Below, piece after piece: positions 35,538-44,063 of a stretch of DNA of 64,000 nt (the first letter of the stretch is position 1; each line of letters starts with the position of its first letter). A model generated the notes under the pieces. That model searched no databases. It was not told the DNA's origin and worked only from the letters and a program-made list of their open reading frames with translations. The translations under genes and the position numbers were made by a program. The stretch is from an uncultured Mediterraneibacter sp. (GTDB lineage: Bacteria; Bacillota; Clostridia; Lachnospirales; Lachnospiraceae). Location: contig CAKRDD010000012.1 of NCBI GenBank assembly GCA_934309345.1, positions 28,549 to 92,548 of the forward strand, written 5' to 3'.

Positions 35538-37121
35538 TCACATTTGATATTTTTCTATCACACATGTATGCTTCCGTTCGCCCACCGGAGCATCTTTATC
35601 ATAATTTATTCCAACCAGCAAAATCTCACCGCCAAAATCTTTGATTGCCGCCGGGTAGTTCCGTTTCTTAATCTGTGTAATTGCTCCTTCCGCTGATTTA
35701 TCCCACTTCATTTCAACTACTAATGCCGGAAGATTCGACGTTTTCTTTGGAAAATATACAATATCTGCATAGCCATTGCCTGACGGAAGTTCTTCGAACT
35801 TCAGATAATAATCGCGATAACTAAAATATGCAAGCTTGATCACGCTTCGTAATGCCTGCTCATTATTGTAGAAAAGAGCCGTTGTCTCCTCTGTATGGAT
35901 CTTCTCAATCTGTGCTGCTACTGCATCCGCATTCATATGTACTGTATCTGAAATCATCTGGTCACTTTCACGCACCCGCTGAATTGTCTCGTTCCGTCTG
36001 ACTCCCCTGATCGTCCTTGAAAATTCCCGCTTGATTTCTTCATTTGGAATATGCACTTTTTCCGTTTCTTTGTCATAAGCCAGATATCCCAGATGAATCA
36101 ACAATGTCAGTACATCATCTTTCTCTCTGAATGTTACAAGATCATTCGAAAATCCACTCGTATCAACTTCTACTTCAATACCACCGATCAGTTCAGCGAT
36201 TGTCTTGGAAAGTCCGTCATAATCAAGACTAATATATTCCATCAAACTCTCTGCTGCCGATGTCTGCGTCCAGTAGGAATCGAAATCATCATTTCTAAGT
36301 GCTTTCATTACAGAATTCGGATTATAAATTGATTTTGCATTTGGGAATGAATATCCATCATACCATAGCTTCATCTTCGAAAAATCTATTTGATATTCGC
36401 TGCACAGGTTCTTTACTTCCTGTTCTGTAAAACCTACATATGGCGCAAACTTTCTTGGTTTTACCATTGTAAATTCTTCGAAGTCAGAAATTGCAGACTG
36501 TGAACCGTCTTTTTTGATTGGCAGAATTCCTGTCATATATACCGCCGCAAAAATCTTATCCGTTGTTCCACTATTTTTAAATAATGACCGTAAAAATAAT
36601 AGATACTCTCTCTGGATTCCTGCATTTCCACCATTCTCACGAATCGGTGCATCCCACTCATCGATAATCATAATGATTTTATTTCCTGTATAAGTCACCA
36701 GATTCGCTAATGTATCAAACAGTGCTTCTGCTTCTTTCACTTCCAGATAAATATCTAAAACTTCTTCTGTTATATTTCGTTTCACATAGGAGACTGCATC
36801 TTCCGGTGATGTCACACCAAGAACACTCGCCATATCCAGATAGATCACATCATACTGATTCAGATATTTTAAATATTCATCATCTTTTGCAATTTTAAGA
36901 TCATCAAACAATTCCTTGGAATCACAAGTCTTATCATAATATGCACACAACATTTTGGCAGCAAAAGATTTCCCAAAACGCCGTGGTCTGCTGATACATG
37001 TCAGATTCCGTGGCGTATTGATTGTTTGATTAATCAGACTTATCATTTCTGTTTTATCGACATAAACGTCATTTCTCATATTCGAAAAACCGCTGTTTCC
37101 CGGATTCAGATAACTTCCCAT
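35538..37121 (-). CDS. AAA-ATPase-like protein with PD-(D/E)XK nuclease-like C-terminus
   Basis: About 527 residues. The N-terminal AAA-ATPase_like domain starts MGSYLNPGNSGFSNMRNDVY, with Walker A-like RPRRFGKS and Walker B KIIMIIDEWDAP. The C-terminal PDDEXK_9 nuclease-like domain has GYADIVYFP..ALVVEMKWDKSAEG, with the D and E-x-K catalytic pattern. These genes occur in many copies in gut Firmicutes and Bacteroidota; their role is unproven. The ATG at 37121 follows GAGGAGG. A fragment of a paralogue lies at 6345-6530. Confidence 0.85.
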   Translation of the reverse strand: MGSYLNPGNSGFSNMRNDVYVDKTEMISLINQTINTPRNLTCISRPRRFGKSFAAKMLCAYYDKTCDSKELFDDLKIAKDDEYLKYLNQYDVIYLDMASVLGVTSPEDAVSYVKRNITEEVLDIYLEVKEAEALFDTLANLVTYTGNKIIMIIDEWDAPIRENGGNAGIQREYLLFLRSLFKNSGTTDKIFAAVYMTGILPIKKDGSQSAISDFEEFTMVKPRKFAPYVGFTEQEVKNLCSEYQIDFSKMKLWYDGYSFPNAKSIYNPNSVMKALRNDDFDSYWTQTSAAESLMEYISLDYDGLSKTIAELIGGIEVEVDTSGFSNDLVTFREKDDVLTLLIHLGYLAYDKETEKVHIPNEEIKREFSRTIRGVRRNETIQRVRESDQMISDTVHMNADAVAAQIEKIHTEETTALFYNNEQALRSVIKLAYFSYRDYYLKFEELPSGNGYADIVYFPKKTSNLPALVVEMKWDKSAEGAITQIKKRNYPAAIKDFGGEILLVGINYDKDAPVGERKHTCVIEKYQM

Positions 37122-37133
37122 CTGTGCTACCAC

Positions 37134-37334
37134 CTCCTCGCATATTTTTATTTAATTTCTTGTAACTTACTTGTTATCTTATATGTTTTCTTACTATATT
37201 ATATCTAATTTTTATTTGTTTTACCATAACTTACGTGTTATCTTGTACGTTTTCTTGTCTTTTATTAATTTGCGAACATATCAAGACTTCTCTCCACATT
37301 TTCCTCAAATTATCATTACAATCATCATTTTCTC
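37134..37334. other. Intergenic region with two 30-bp direct repeats
   Basis: AACTTACTTGTTATCTTATA (from 37164) and AACTTACGTGTTATCTTGTA (from 37228) are each followed by a GTTTTCTT block, 64 bp apart, upstream of the minus-strand AAA gene. Each copy contains an imperfect TAAC..GTTA palindrome, so they could be tandem operators. Confidence 0.4.
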
Positions 37335-37362
37335 TTGACAATACTTTAAATCCTCATATAAT
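37335..37362 (+). promoter_or_regulatory. Promoter of marR-MATE operon
   Basis: TTGACA and TATAAT, 16 bp apart, consensus sigma-A boxes. Confidence 0.75.
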
Positions 37363-37376
37363 TATCTATGATAATT
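37360..37376. promoter_or_regulatory. Operator-like palindrome over the -10 box
   Basis: AATTATC, 3 bp, GATAATT: a perfect palindrome overlapping the -10 and the expected start site. This fits autorepression by the MarR protein encoded directly downstream. Confidence 0.55.
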
Positions 37377-37405
37377 AACCTTGGTAACTATATAGGGGTT
37401 TTATT

Positions 37406-37858
37406 ATGACAACTAAAAAAATCAAACGCATGCTCGATGCATGTTATCAGGCAAAACGAATTCGTGAGATGCTCCCTCCGCTTCCGGAAGGTATCGTGTC
37501 ATCTCACATCCGCTATATGGATACGATCCAGGAGCTTCAGAAACAGGACAACCATGTAAGAGTTTCTGATCTGAGTGATGTTCTGAATATCCCGCGCCCG
37601 GGTGTCACAAGAACGATAAAAGAGATGGAGAAAAAAGGATTGGTACAAAAGACAGCCTCCCCAGATGATGGACGTGTCACATACTTGTCTTTGACAGAAC
37701 ATGGCAAGGAGCTATCTGAAAAGTATAATGAAAATTATTTTAATGAGCTACTTCCTTACCTTGATGCTATATCTGACACTGAAGCCGACTGTATGATCCG
37801 GACAATTCAGAAATTTTACGACATCATGTGTGAAAGGAGCATTCAAAATGACAGATAA
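37406..37858 (+). CDS. MarR family transcriptional regulator
   Basis: 150-residue winged-helix regulator. The recognition region is VSDLSDVLNIPRPGVTRTIK, followed by the wing KTASPDDGRVTYLSLTEHGK. MarR proteins usually repress their own operon and an exporter gene until a small ligand binds. Here the next gene is a MATE exporter whose start overlaps this coding end by 11 bp, a typical drug-sensing operon. Confidence 0.88.
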   Translation: MTTKKIKRMLDACYQAKRIREMLPPLPEGIVSSHIRYMDTIQELQKQDNHVRVSDLSDVLNIPRPGVTRTIKEMEKKGLVQKTASPDDGRVTYLSLTEHGKELSEKYNENYFNELLPYLDAISDTEADCMIRTIQKFYDIMCERSIQNDR

Positions 37859-39179
37859 AACTGCTGATTTTACACAAGGAAGCATTTTAAAGAAACTGGT
37901 GGCATTTATGATGCCGGTACTTGGCGCACTGATCCTTCAGGCAGCATATGGAGCGGTTGACCTTCTGGTCGTTGGAAGATTTGGTTCTACCTCCGGGCTT
38001 TCTGCTGTTTCTACCGGAAGCCAGGTTCTGAATCTGGTTACTTTCGTAGTTGTCCAGTTTGCTATGGGTATCACGGTTCTGATTGCGCGTTATCTCGGCG
38101 AAAAGAAACCAGAACAGATTGGCTCCGTCATCGGCGGTGCTGCAATTGTATTTACAGCGATTTCAGTTGGATTGTTCATCGTTATGGTTTGTTTTGCGCA
38201 TCCAATCGCAATCCTGATGCAGGCGCCAACAGAAGCTGTCGAATTGACTACTGTTTACATCCGTATCTGCGGTGGCGGAATCTTCTTCATCGTCGCCTAC
38301 AACCTGCTTTCTGCGATTTTCCGTGGACTCGGAGACAGCAAGTCTCCTCTGCTTTTTGTACTTGTCGCATGCATCATAAACGTTTTTGGTGACTTGATAC
38401 TTGTTGCAGGTTTCCACATGAACGCAGCCGGTGCTGCGATTGCAACTGTTTTCGCTCAGGCAATCAGTGTTGTCTTCGCAGTAGTTCTTCTTATCAAAAA
38501 AGAACTACCATTCAAGATTAGAAAGAAAGACTTCTGTCTGAATCCACAGTGCAAGAAATTCCTCATTATTGGACTCCCTCTTGCACTCCAGGAATTCCTG
38601 ACACAGATGTCATTCCTCGCACTCTGCGCTTTTGTAAACCGGCTCGGACTGGAGGCTTCTTCTGGTTACGGCGTTGCCTGCAAAATCGTAAATTTTGCAA
38701 TGCTGGTACCTAGCGCACTCATGCAGTCCATGGCTTCTTTCGTCTCTCAGAATGTCGGCGCCGGAAAAACAAAGCGTGCAAAGAAATCTATGTTCACCGG
38801 AATCGGAGTCGGCCTGGTTGTCGGATGTTTCGTCTTCGCTCTTGTATTTCTTAAGGGAGATGTCCTGTCCGGATTCTTCTCTACGGATGCCGACGTTATT
38901 CAGAATGGCTTTGCTTACTTGAAAGGATTCGCACCGGAAACGATTTTAACAGCCGTCCTCTTCAGTATGATCGGTTATTTTAATGGAAATGATAAGACGC
39001 TCTGGGTTATGACACAGGGACTCATCCAGACACTGCTGGTCCGTCTGCCAATAGCATACATCATGAGTATCCAGCCGAATGCCAGCCTGACAAAGATCGG
39101 TCTTGCTGCACCGGTTTCTACAGCAGTTGGAATTATGTTGAACGTTGGATTTTTTGTTTATTTAAATCGAAAAAAATAG
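37848..39179 (+). CDS. MATE family efflux transporter
   Basis: 443 residues, 12 helices, multidrug and toxin extrusion family (QGSILKKLVAFMMPVLGALI; AAYGAVDLLVVGRFG). The ATG at 37848 follows AAAGGAGC inside the end of the MarR gene. Its 3' end overlaps the convergent YibE/F-like gene by 22 bp, which may produce antisense interference. Confidence 0.88.
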   Translation: MTDKTADFTQGSILKKLVAFMMPVLGALILQAAYGAVDLLVVGRFGSTSGLSAVSTGSQVLNLVTFVVVQFAMGITVLIARYLGEKKPEQIGSVIGGAAIVFTAISVGLFIVMVCFAHPIAILMQAPTEAVELTTVYIRICGGGIFFIVAYNLLSAIFRGLGDSKSPLLFVLVACIINVFGDLILVAGFHMNAAGAAIATVFAQAISVVFAVVLLIKKELPFKIRKKDFCLNPQCKKFLIIGLPLALQEFLTQMSFLALCAFVNRLGLEASSGYGVACKIVNFAMLVPSALMQSMASFVSQNVGAGKTKRAKKSMFTGIGVGLVVGCFVFALVFLKGDVLSGFFSTDADVIQNGFAYLKGFAPETILTAVLFSMIGYFNGNDKTLWVMTQGLIQTLLVRLPIAYIMSIQPNASLTKIGLAAPVSTAVGIMLNVGFFVYLNRKK

Positions 39180-39907
39180 CCCCCTGCAACCGCTGCCACC
39201 GGCATTACAACCACGCAGGCGATTGCTCCGAAGATCATTGAGGCACAATTTTCAAACATGATTTTAGAATTCAACAGTAGTTCAAACGAATATCCCTGCA
39301 TCCGCAGATAGGAAAAAAGCAGAAGTGATTCTCCTAAATATGCAAACAGAAGTGTATTCACCGTTGTTCCGGTCACTTCTTTTCCTATCTGCATTCCGCT
39401 GTGAATCAGTTCTTTAAAAGTCATATCTTCTTTATGGCTTTTCACTTCATAAACAGATGTGGTAACTGTCAGTGCCATATCAAGAACAGCTCCAAGAGTA
39501 CTGAGAAGTATAACAGAGACAGCAACATTTCTCATACTGATATTCAGGTTCATATTATAATAAAATACATCTTCTCCAACCTGTTGTATCTCGTTAAGAC
39601 CTCCCGCCTCACTTCTCCATACAACGATATATATGAAGAAAAACAGCAACAGCATTGTGATCATAGTTGCCAGAAATGCACTCCATGTCTTTCCATTTCT
39701 ACCATTTTGATAGAACAATGTAATACAGGAAATAACAACGCCAACACAAACTGTAACGAGAAGAACAGGAACTCCTGATGCCATAAGCCAGATTGCAAGA
39801 CTTAGGATCAACAGATTTCCACACAGGGCGATAAGCGAAACGACACCTCTGTCTCCACCAACAACCATAATTAAAATCAGTAAAATCAATCCAAGTGTTA
39901 TCAGCAT
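39158..39907 (-). CDS. YibE/F-like membrane protein, second subunit
   Basis: 249 residues, about six to seven membrane helices. It belongs to the YibE/F-like family (LLSTLGAVLDMALTVTTSVY, KELIHSGMQIGKEVTGTTVN). The function of the family is unknown; members occur in pairs. It overlaps the upstream paired gene by 7 bp, so the two are translated together. Confidence 0.75.
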   Translation of the reverse strand: MLITLGLILLILIMVVGGDRGVVSLIALCGNLLILSLAIWLMASGVPVLLVTVCVGVVISCITLFYQNGRNGKTWSAFLATMITMLLLFFFIYIVVWRSEAGGLNEIQQVGEDVFYYNMNLNISMRNVAVSVILLSTLGAVLDMALTVTTSVYEVKSHKEDMTFKELIHSGMQIGKEVTGTTVNTLLFAYLGESLLLFSYLRMQGYSFELLLNSKIMFENCASMIFGAIACVVVMPVAAVAGGYFFRFK

Positions 39908-41046
39908 TTTTCTTCTCCCTGCACCTTTCTTGCTTTCTTCTGTCTATGAAACATTCCTGTAGTCTTCATTATTATAGAAGTAACCAAAATAGAAATCGGT
40001 ATTGCCAGAACAATTCCTATACTTTCCACCAGGAATCTGCATAATTCGCATGGAATGTGCAGCTTAATAATAGTAATTAAGCTCACATCATTATTCATTC
40101 GAATCAGACACATTGGAATCAGTCCACAGCCAAAGACAAACAGTAGCACATTTATCATTGTTCCCATAATGTCATATCCAATTTCTCTTCCTGATTTAAA
40201 TAGTTCCAAAAATGTCACTTCCGGCTTCTTTTCAACAATTTCACTCAAGGATGCAGCAATGGCGACCGCCACATCCATGATTGCTCCTAATCCTGAAATC
40301 AGGATCTCTGCATGGAAAATTTCATCCGGATTATCAATACTTCCGAGATACTCCATGGTCGAATAATCAAGATCTTCTGCATGATGGATTACAACATCAA
40401 AGATTCCCATGATCATTACAAGAACAATCAATGTTGTAAAAAGTGCTGCCCATGTCTTTTTATGAATCCCATTCAATCCAACCAATGTAATAACCGCAAA
40501 AAGGATCACCAGCCTGCTGCACATTTCCAGCACATTTGATGTATCTCCCGCTTTCCAAAAACCAATTGCAAAAACAGCAACATTGAAAATAACGGTCACT
40601 ATCGTAAGCGCACCCTGTCTTCCTGCAATGGTAATTAATACAAACATTAAGAATCCTACAAGTATCATAAGCTCTGTATCTCGTTTCAGTCCACGAATTC
40701 CGGATTCCATTCTCTTGCTTGTTCCATTGAGCAGCACCTTATCTCCTCTATGATATGGCTGTTTCATCATTCCGGTATACGTGTACTCATTCGTAAAACT
40801 TATTGTCTTTCCCTTGTTTTCTCCATTTAGGATTACTCCCTGGATGTTCTGCTTATATTTTTTCTCCTTCGTTCCTCTGGTTCCTGTCTCTTCTCCTGAG
40901 ACACTGGTTTCGACCTTTGTCAGTTTTGCAATGGGTGTGCTATACAACCATGCATCATTTGCAACAAAGATAATACACAGCAGATACAATATGCCAAGGA
41001 TACAATATAATTTTCTTTTCTTGCTCTGTTTTACAAATTCCAACAT
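39901..41046 (-). CDS. YibE/F-like membrane protein, first subunit
   Basis: 381 residues: an N-terminal helix, an extracytoplasmic beta domain (about 35-120, QNIQGVILNGENKGKTISFT, then HRGDKVLL) and about seven further helices with the family signatures ISGLGAIMDVAVAIAASLSE and LFKSGREIGYDIMGTMINV. It is longer than its partner because of the OB-like exterior domain. Unknown transport or assembly role. Confidence 0.75.
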   Translation of the reverse strand: MLEFVKQSKKRKLYCILGILYLLCIIFVANDAWLYSTPIAKLTKVETSVSGEETGTRGTKEKKYKQNIQGVILNGENKGKTISFTNEYTYTGMMKQPYHRGDKVLLNGTSKRMESGIRGLKRDTELMILVGFLMFVLITIAGRQGALTIVTVIFNVAVFAIGFWKAGDTSNVLEMCSRLVILFAVITLVGLNGIHKKTWAALFTTLIVLVMIMGIFDVVIHHAEDLDYSTMEYLGSIDNPDEIFHAEILISGLGAIMDVAVAIAASLSEIVEKKPEVTFLELFKSGREIGYDIMGTMINVLLFVFGCGLIPMCLIRMNNDVSLITIIKLHIPCELCRFLVESIGIVLAIPISILVTSIIMKTTGMFHRQKKARKVQGEEKC

Positions 41047-41145
41047 TACTTTACTTCCATCTCTAATCTATCAAAAATCATTTTTTTATTTTAGCGCAAA
41101 AAAATTTATTGTCAAGATGGATTTGAAAATGATTTTCATGTTAAA

Positions 41146-41192
41146 AGAACAGGGCAGCACGCTAACGCACACTGTCCTGTTCTTCTTTTTTC
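41146..41192. terminator. Bidirectional terminator
   Basis: AAAAGAACAGGGCAG and CTGTCCTGTTCTTCTTTTTT form a long stem after the GtrA-like gene. Confidence 0.75.
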
Positions 41193-41196
41193 TACT

Positions 41197-41757
41197 CTAT
41201 TTTGCTTCTCCTTCCGGGAAAATGATCTTATTCACGAAGAAGAATACCACCATCGATACTCCTCCGTTCAGCACGGTTGTTCCGATATTGTAAAGCCATC
41301 CCGGTACAAACATTCCGGCAACTGCAACCCAGATACAATTGATTGAGTTTACAATACATGTAACAATACAGAATGCGATCAGATACCAGAATGCCTGATA
41401 CCAGATGTTGCCCTTGCTGCGGAACACAAAGCTTCTCTGGATTGGGAAGTTGATACACTCACCAACGAGCATTGCGATCATGTATGCACAGAAATACGGA
41501 AGACCGCCATGTGCGGCGTCATATCCGATAATGTTCCATTTAAATGTCTCACCGAATAATGTAATGTCGATTCCCGGAAAACCGAAATCAATGTTCGGAA
41601 GTCCTGCGAATGCCAGTGGCAGGAACAGTAACATTACATATTTAAGTACAGTGATCAGATTACTGACGATTACAAACAATCCGCCTTCTCTTATCCATTT
41701 TGAAGCGCTCGGATGTTTCTCTGCAAAACGATTCCACATGTTGTTTAACTTATTCAT
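41197..41757 (-). CDS. GtrA-like membrane protein
   Basis: 186 residues, four membrane helices, GtrA/DPMS-like family. The pattern is REGGLFVIVSNLITVLKYV at the start, then ECINFPIQRSFVFRS with the usual loop ahead of the last two helices. GtrA proteins help move lipid-linked sugars across the membrane. No glycosyltransferase is adjacent, so the pathway is unknown. Confidence 0.7.
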   Translation of the reverse strand: MNKLNNMWNRFAEKHPSASKWIREGGLFVIVSNLITVLKYVMLLFLPLAFAGLPNIDFGFPGIDITLFGETFKWNIIGYDAAHGGLPYFCAYMIAMLVGECINFPIQRSFVFRSKGNIWYQAFWYLIAFCIVTCIVNSINCIWVAVAGMFVPGWLYNIGTTVLNGGVSMVVFFFVNKIIFPEGEAK

Positions 41758-41927
41758 TTTAGATTCTCCATTCTTCTAAGATTCTAGATTCTCTTGTCCT
41801 TCCTCGGACTTCGTATCTATATCGTAACATGGATTGCATTCCCATCTCTTGCACTTACATAACCTGCACTTTTTCTGCATAAACTGCAAGCTGTTTTTCT
41901 TAAGCTAATCATGAACTGTATACGATC

Positions 41928-43250
41928 TTAATTCTCCTGCTCTTCTTTGATCGGAATCAGAATCTTCAGATCAAACCAGTTTTCTTTTGTATCAATTGTA
42001 ACTGCTCCGCCGTATTTATTCACTGTATAACGGATGCTCTTCATTCCGTATCCATGATACTTTTTATCTTTCTTTGTCGTCGCAATATTTCCATCCTGAT
42101 ACTGCAGTTTTTCCTCGCAGTAATTTTCGAACTTAAGAATCAGAAATGCCTTCTGTCTGGACACTGTGACATGGATCAGTCTCTTCTCCTTGTCCGGTAT
42201 CTTCATCTCGCATTCGATCGCATTATCGAGCGCATTTCCAAAGATACTGCAGATGTCCATAACATCCATAAAGTCTAACAGTGTTCCGTCTGCCACACAG
42301 GTAAATGTAATCCCATTCTTATTACAATACAGACTTTTACTTGTCAGCACAGTATCGAGAACTTTATTTCCGGTTTTATTCTGTGCTTCATATTGACGGA
42401 TCTCTGCTTCCATTTGATCCAGAAAGGCTTCTCTTTTCTTAGGATCTTCCTCGCTTCTCAATACTGCAATCTGATGTTTCAGATCATGATATTTATAATT
42501 GATCAGCTCAATGCTTTCTTTTGATTGCATATACTGTGTGTATTGATTCTGAAGTACGTTCTGAACTGCTTCCAACTCTTTTCTTGCCCGCATCTCGCAG
42601 CACTGCATAAGATGTGCATACAGAATTGCAATTCCAGCAAGATCTACGATTGTACGGATATTTGCTATCTCAAATGAATACCTTCCGGAAAATGGTGTAT
42701 TTACCGTGAGATAACTGATGTTGCTGACAGCAAACACGGATATTGCGATCAAAAATGCTGACAAACATTCTTTCCAGCCAATCTCCATCTGTCCGTCTTC
42801 CGGGAAATGTACATGAAAGATCTTGTACAGAATCACACTGATCAATCCGTATCCCAAAATGAGAGCTGACCATTCTTTCCACCATACTCCCGATTGTGCT
42901 ATACCAAAGTAGCAGACAACCTGCCATTCGATTGAAGCCATGAATTCTGCCACAACAAATGCGATCAATACTCCATAAACTGCACCTGTCACTTCGATGG
43001 AACACGATGCGTAAATGAAAAATAACATAAGAAGCACAGCTCCGATCATACACGGAAGCCAGAAGAACAGACTGACATCTTCCGTCAGGACCATGAATCC
43101 ACTCTGCACAACAAGCATTACTGCCATAATGATTCCTGTCTTCACTTTTGAAAATCTCTTTTGAAACGGCAGGATAAATATCATACATGCCATCCACTCT
43201 GCGATTGCCGAATAGAGTCTTGGGATATCCGGCATCAGATGATCGATCAT
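41928..43250 (-). CDS. AgrC-like sensor histidine kinase (GHKL type)
   Basis: 440 residues with about six N-terminal membrane helices (to about 205), a coiled dimerisation segment containing NYKYHDLKHQIAVLR (His in YHDLKHQ, the likely phosphoacceptor), and a C-terminal GHKL ATPase (FGNALDNAIE, KKYHGYGMKSIRYTVNKYGG). This is the class of receptor kinase that senses peptides in AgrC/VirS systems. No autoinducer peptide or AgrB gene is next to it. The ATG at 43250 overlaps the response regulator stop by 4 nt. Confidence 0.85.
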   Translation of the reverse strand: MIDHLMPDIPRLYSAIAEWMACMIFILPFQKRFSKVKTGIIMAVMLVVQSGFMVLTEDVSLFFWLPCMIGAVLLMLFFIYASCSIEVTGAVYGVLIAFVVAEFMASIEWQVVCYFGIAQSGVWWKEWSALILGYGLISVILYKIFHVHFPEDGQMEIGWKECLSAFLIAISVFAVSNISYLTVNTPFSGRYSFEIANIRTIVDLAGIAILYAHLMQCCEMRARKELEAVQNVLQNQYTQYMQSKESIELINYKYHDLKHQIAVLRSEEDPKKREAFLDQMEAEIRQYEAQNKTGNKVLDTVLTSKSLYCNKNGITFTCVADGTLLDFMDVMDICSIFGNALDNAIECEMKIPDKEKRLIHVTVSRQKAFLILKFENYCEEKLQYQDGNIATTKKDKKYHGYGMKSIRYTVNKYGGAVTIDTKENWFDLKILIPIKEEQEN

Positions 43251-43957
43251 TTTATCACCTCTCCCCAATATCTGGTCAAAGCTTCCATGAATTCTTTTTT
43301 ACGTGCACGGCTTAACACCAGTTCTTCACCTTTCACAACTGCACAGCTGTCCTGGATCCGGTCTACGTGCTGCAGATTGATCAGATATCCTTTATTCCCT
43401 CTACAGAAATTCATTCCCGAAAGCTTTTCATCCATCTCTTTCATTTTCCCTGTTGTCTCATAATCTCCAAGAATCGTGTGAAGGATCAATGTATGCCCCT
43501 GACTTTCTATATAGTAAATATTTGCGATATTGATGCGCACCATACCGCCTTTTATATTTACCATAATGACCTTTGCCTCTCGCTTTTTCATGCGTTCGAT
43601 CGCACGGTTCAGTCTCTGTGAAAATGCGAAATAAGATACTGGCTTTAATACATAATCCAGTGCATCTACCGCATAGCCTCTGATCGCATACTGTGCCATG
43701 TTCGTAATAAAGATGATCACAACTTCACTGTCCATCTTGCGGATTTCTTCTGCAGCAGACATCCCGTCCATAAATTTCATCTCAACATCCATAAGGATAA
43801 TATCAAATTGGGATTTGTATTTATTTACAATCTGATCTCCGTCTGAATAGATTGTGATCTCGAATGCTTCGTGATTTTCCGCCTCATACTGATGCAGAAA
43901 TTCTTCCAGCTGTTTTGCATACATTGCTTCATCTTCTACAATCGCAATTTTGATCAT
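43247..43957 (-). CDS. LytTR family response regulator
   Basis: 236 residues: receiver domain with phosphoacceptor Asp57 (IILMDVEM) and a LytTR DNA-binding domain from about 130 (IANIYYIESQGHTLILHT, RGNKGYLINLQHV). It forms a translationally coupled two-component pair with the AgrC-like kinase. Such pairs typically control surface or bacteriocin genes; targets are not visible here. Confidence 0.88.
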   Translation of the reverse strand: MIKIAIVEDEAMYAKQLEEFLHQYEAENHEAFEITIYSDGDQIVNKYKSQFDIILMDVEMKFMDGMSAAEEIRKMDSEVVIIFITNMAQYAIRGYAVDALDYVLKPVSYFAFSQRLNRAIERMKKREAKVIMVNIKGGMVRINIANIYYIESQGHTLILHTILGDYETTGKMKEMDEKLSGMNFCRGNKGYLINLQHVDRIQDSCAVVKGEELVLSRARKKEFMEALTRYWGEVIK

Positions 43958-44063
43958 TGGAATCCTCTCCTCATATGTTTTCTGTAGTCCTGTGTTCTAT
44001 GATTTACCTTCTCTTATAATAAAGGAATTCTTAATCTGTCACAAGTCATATAATGAGATTTTC

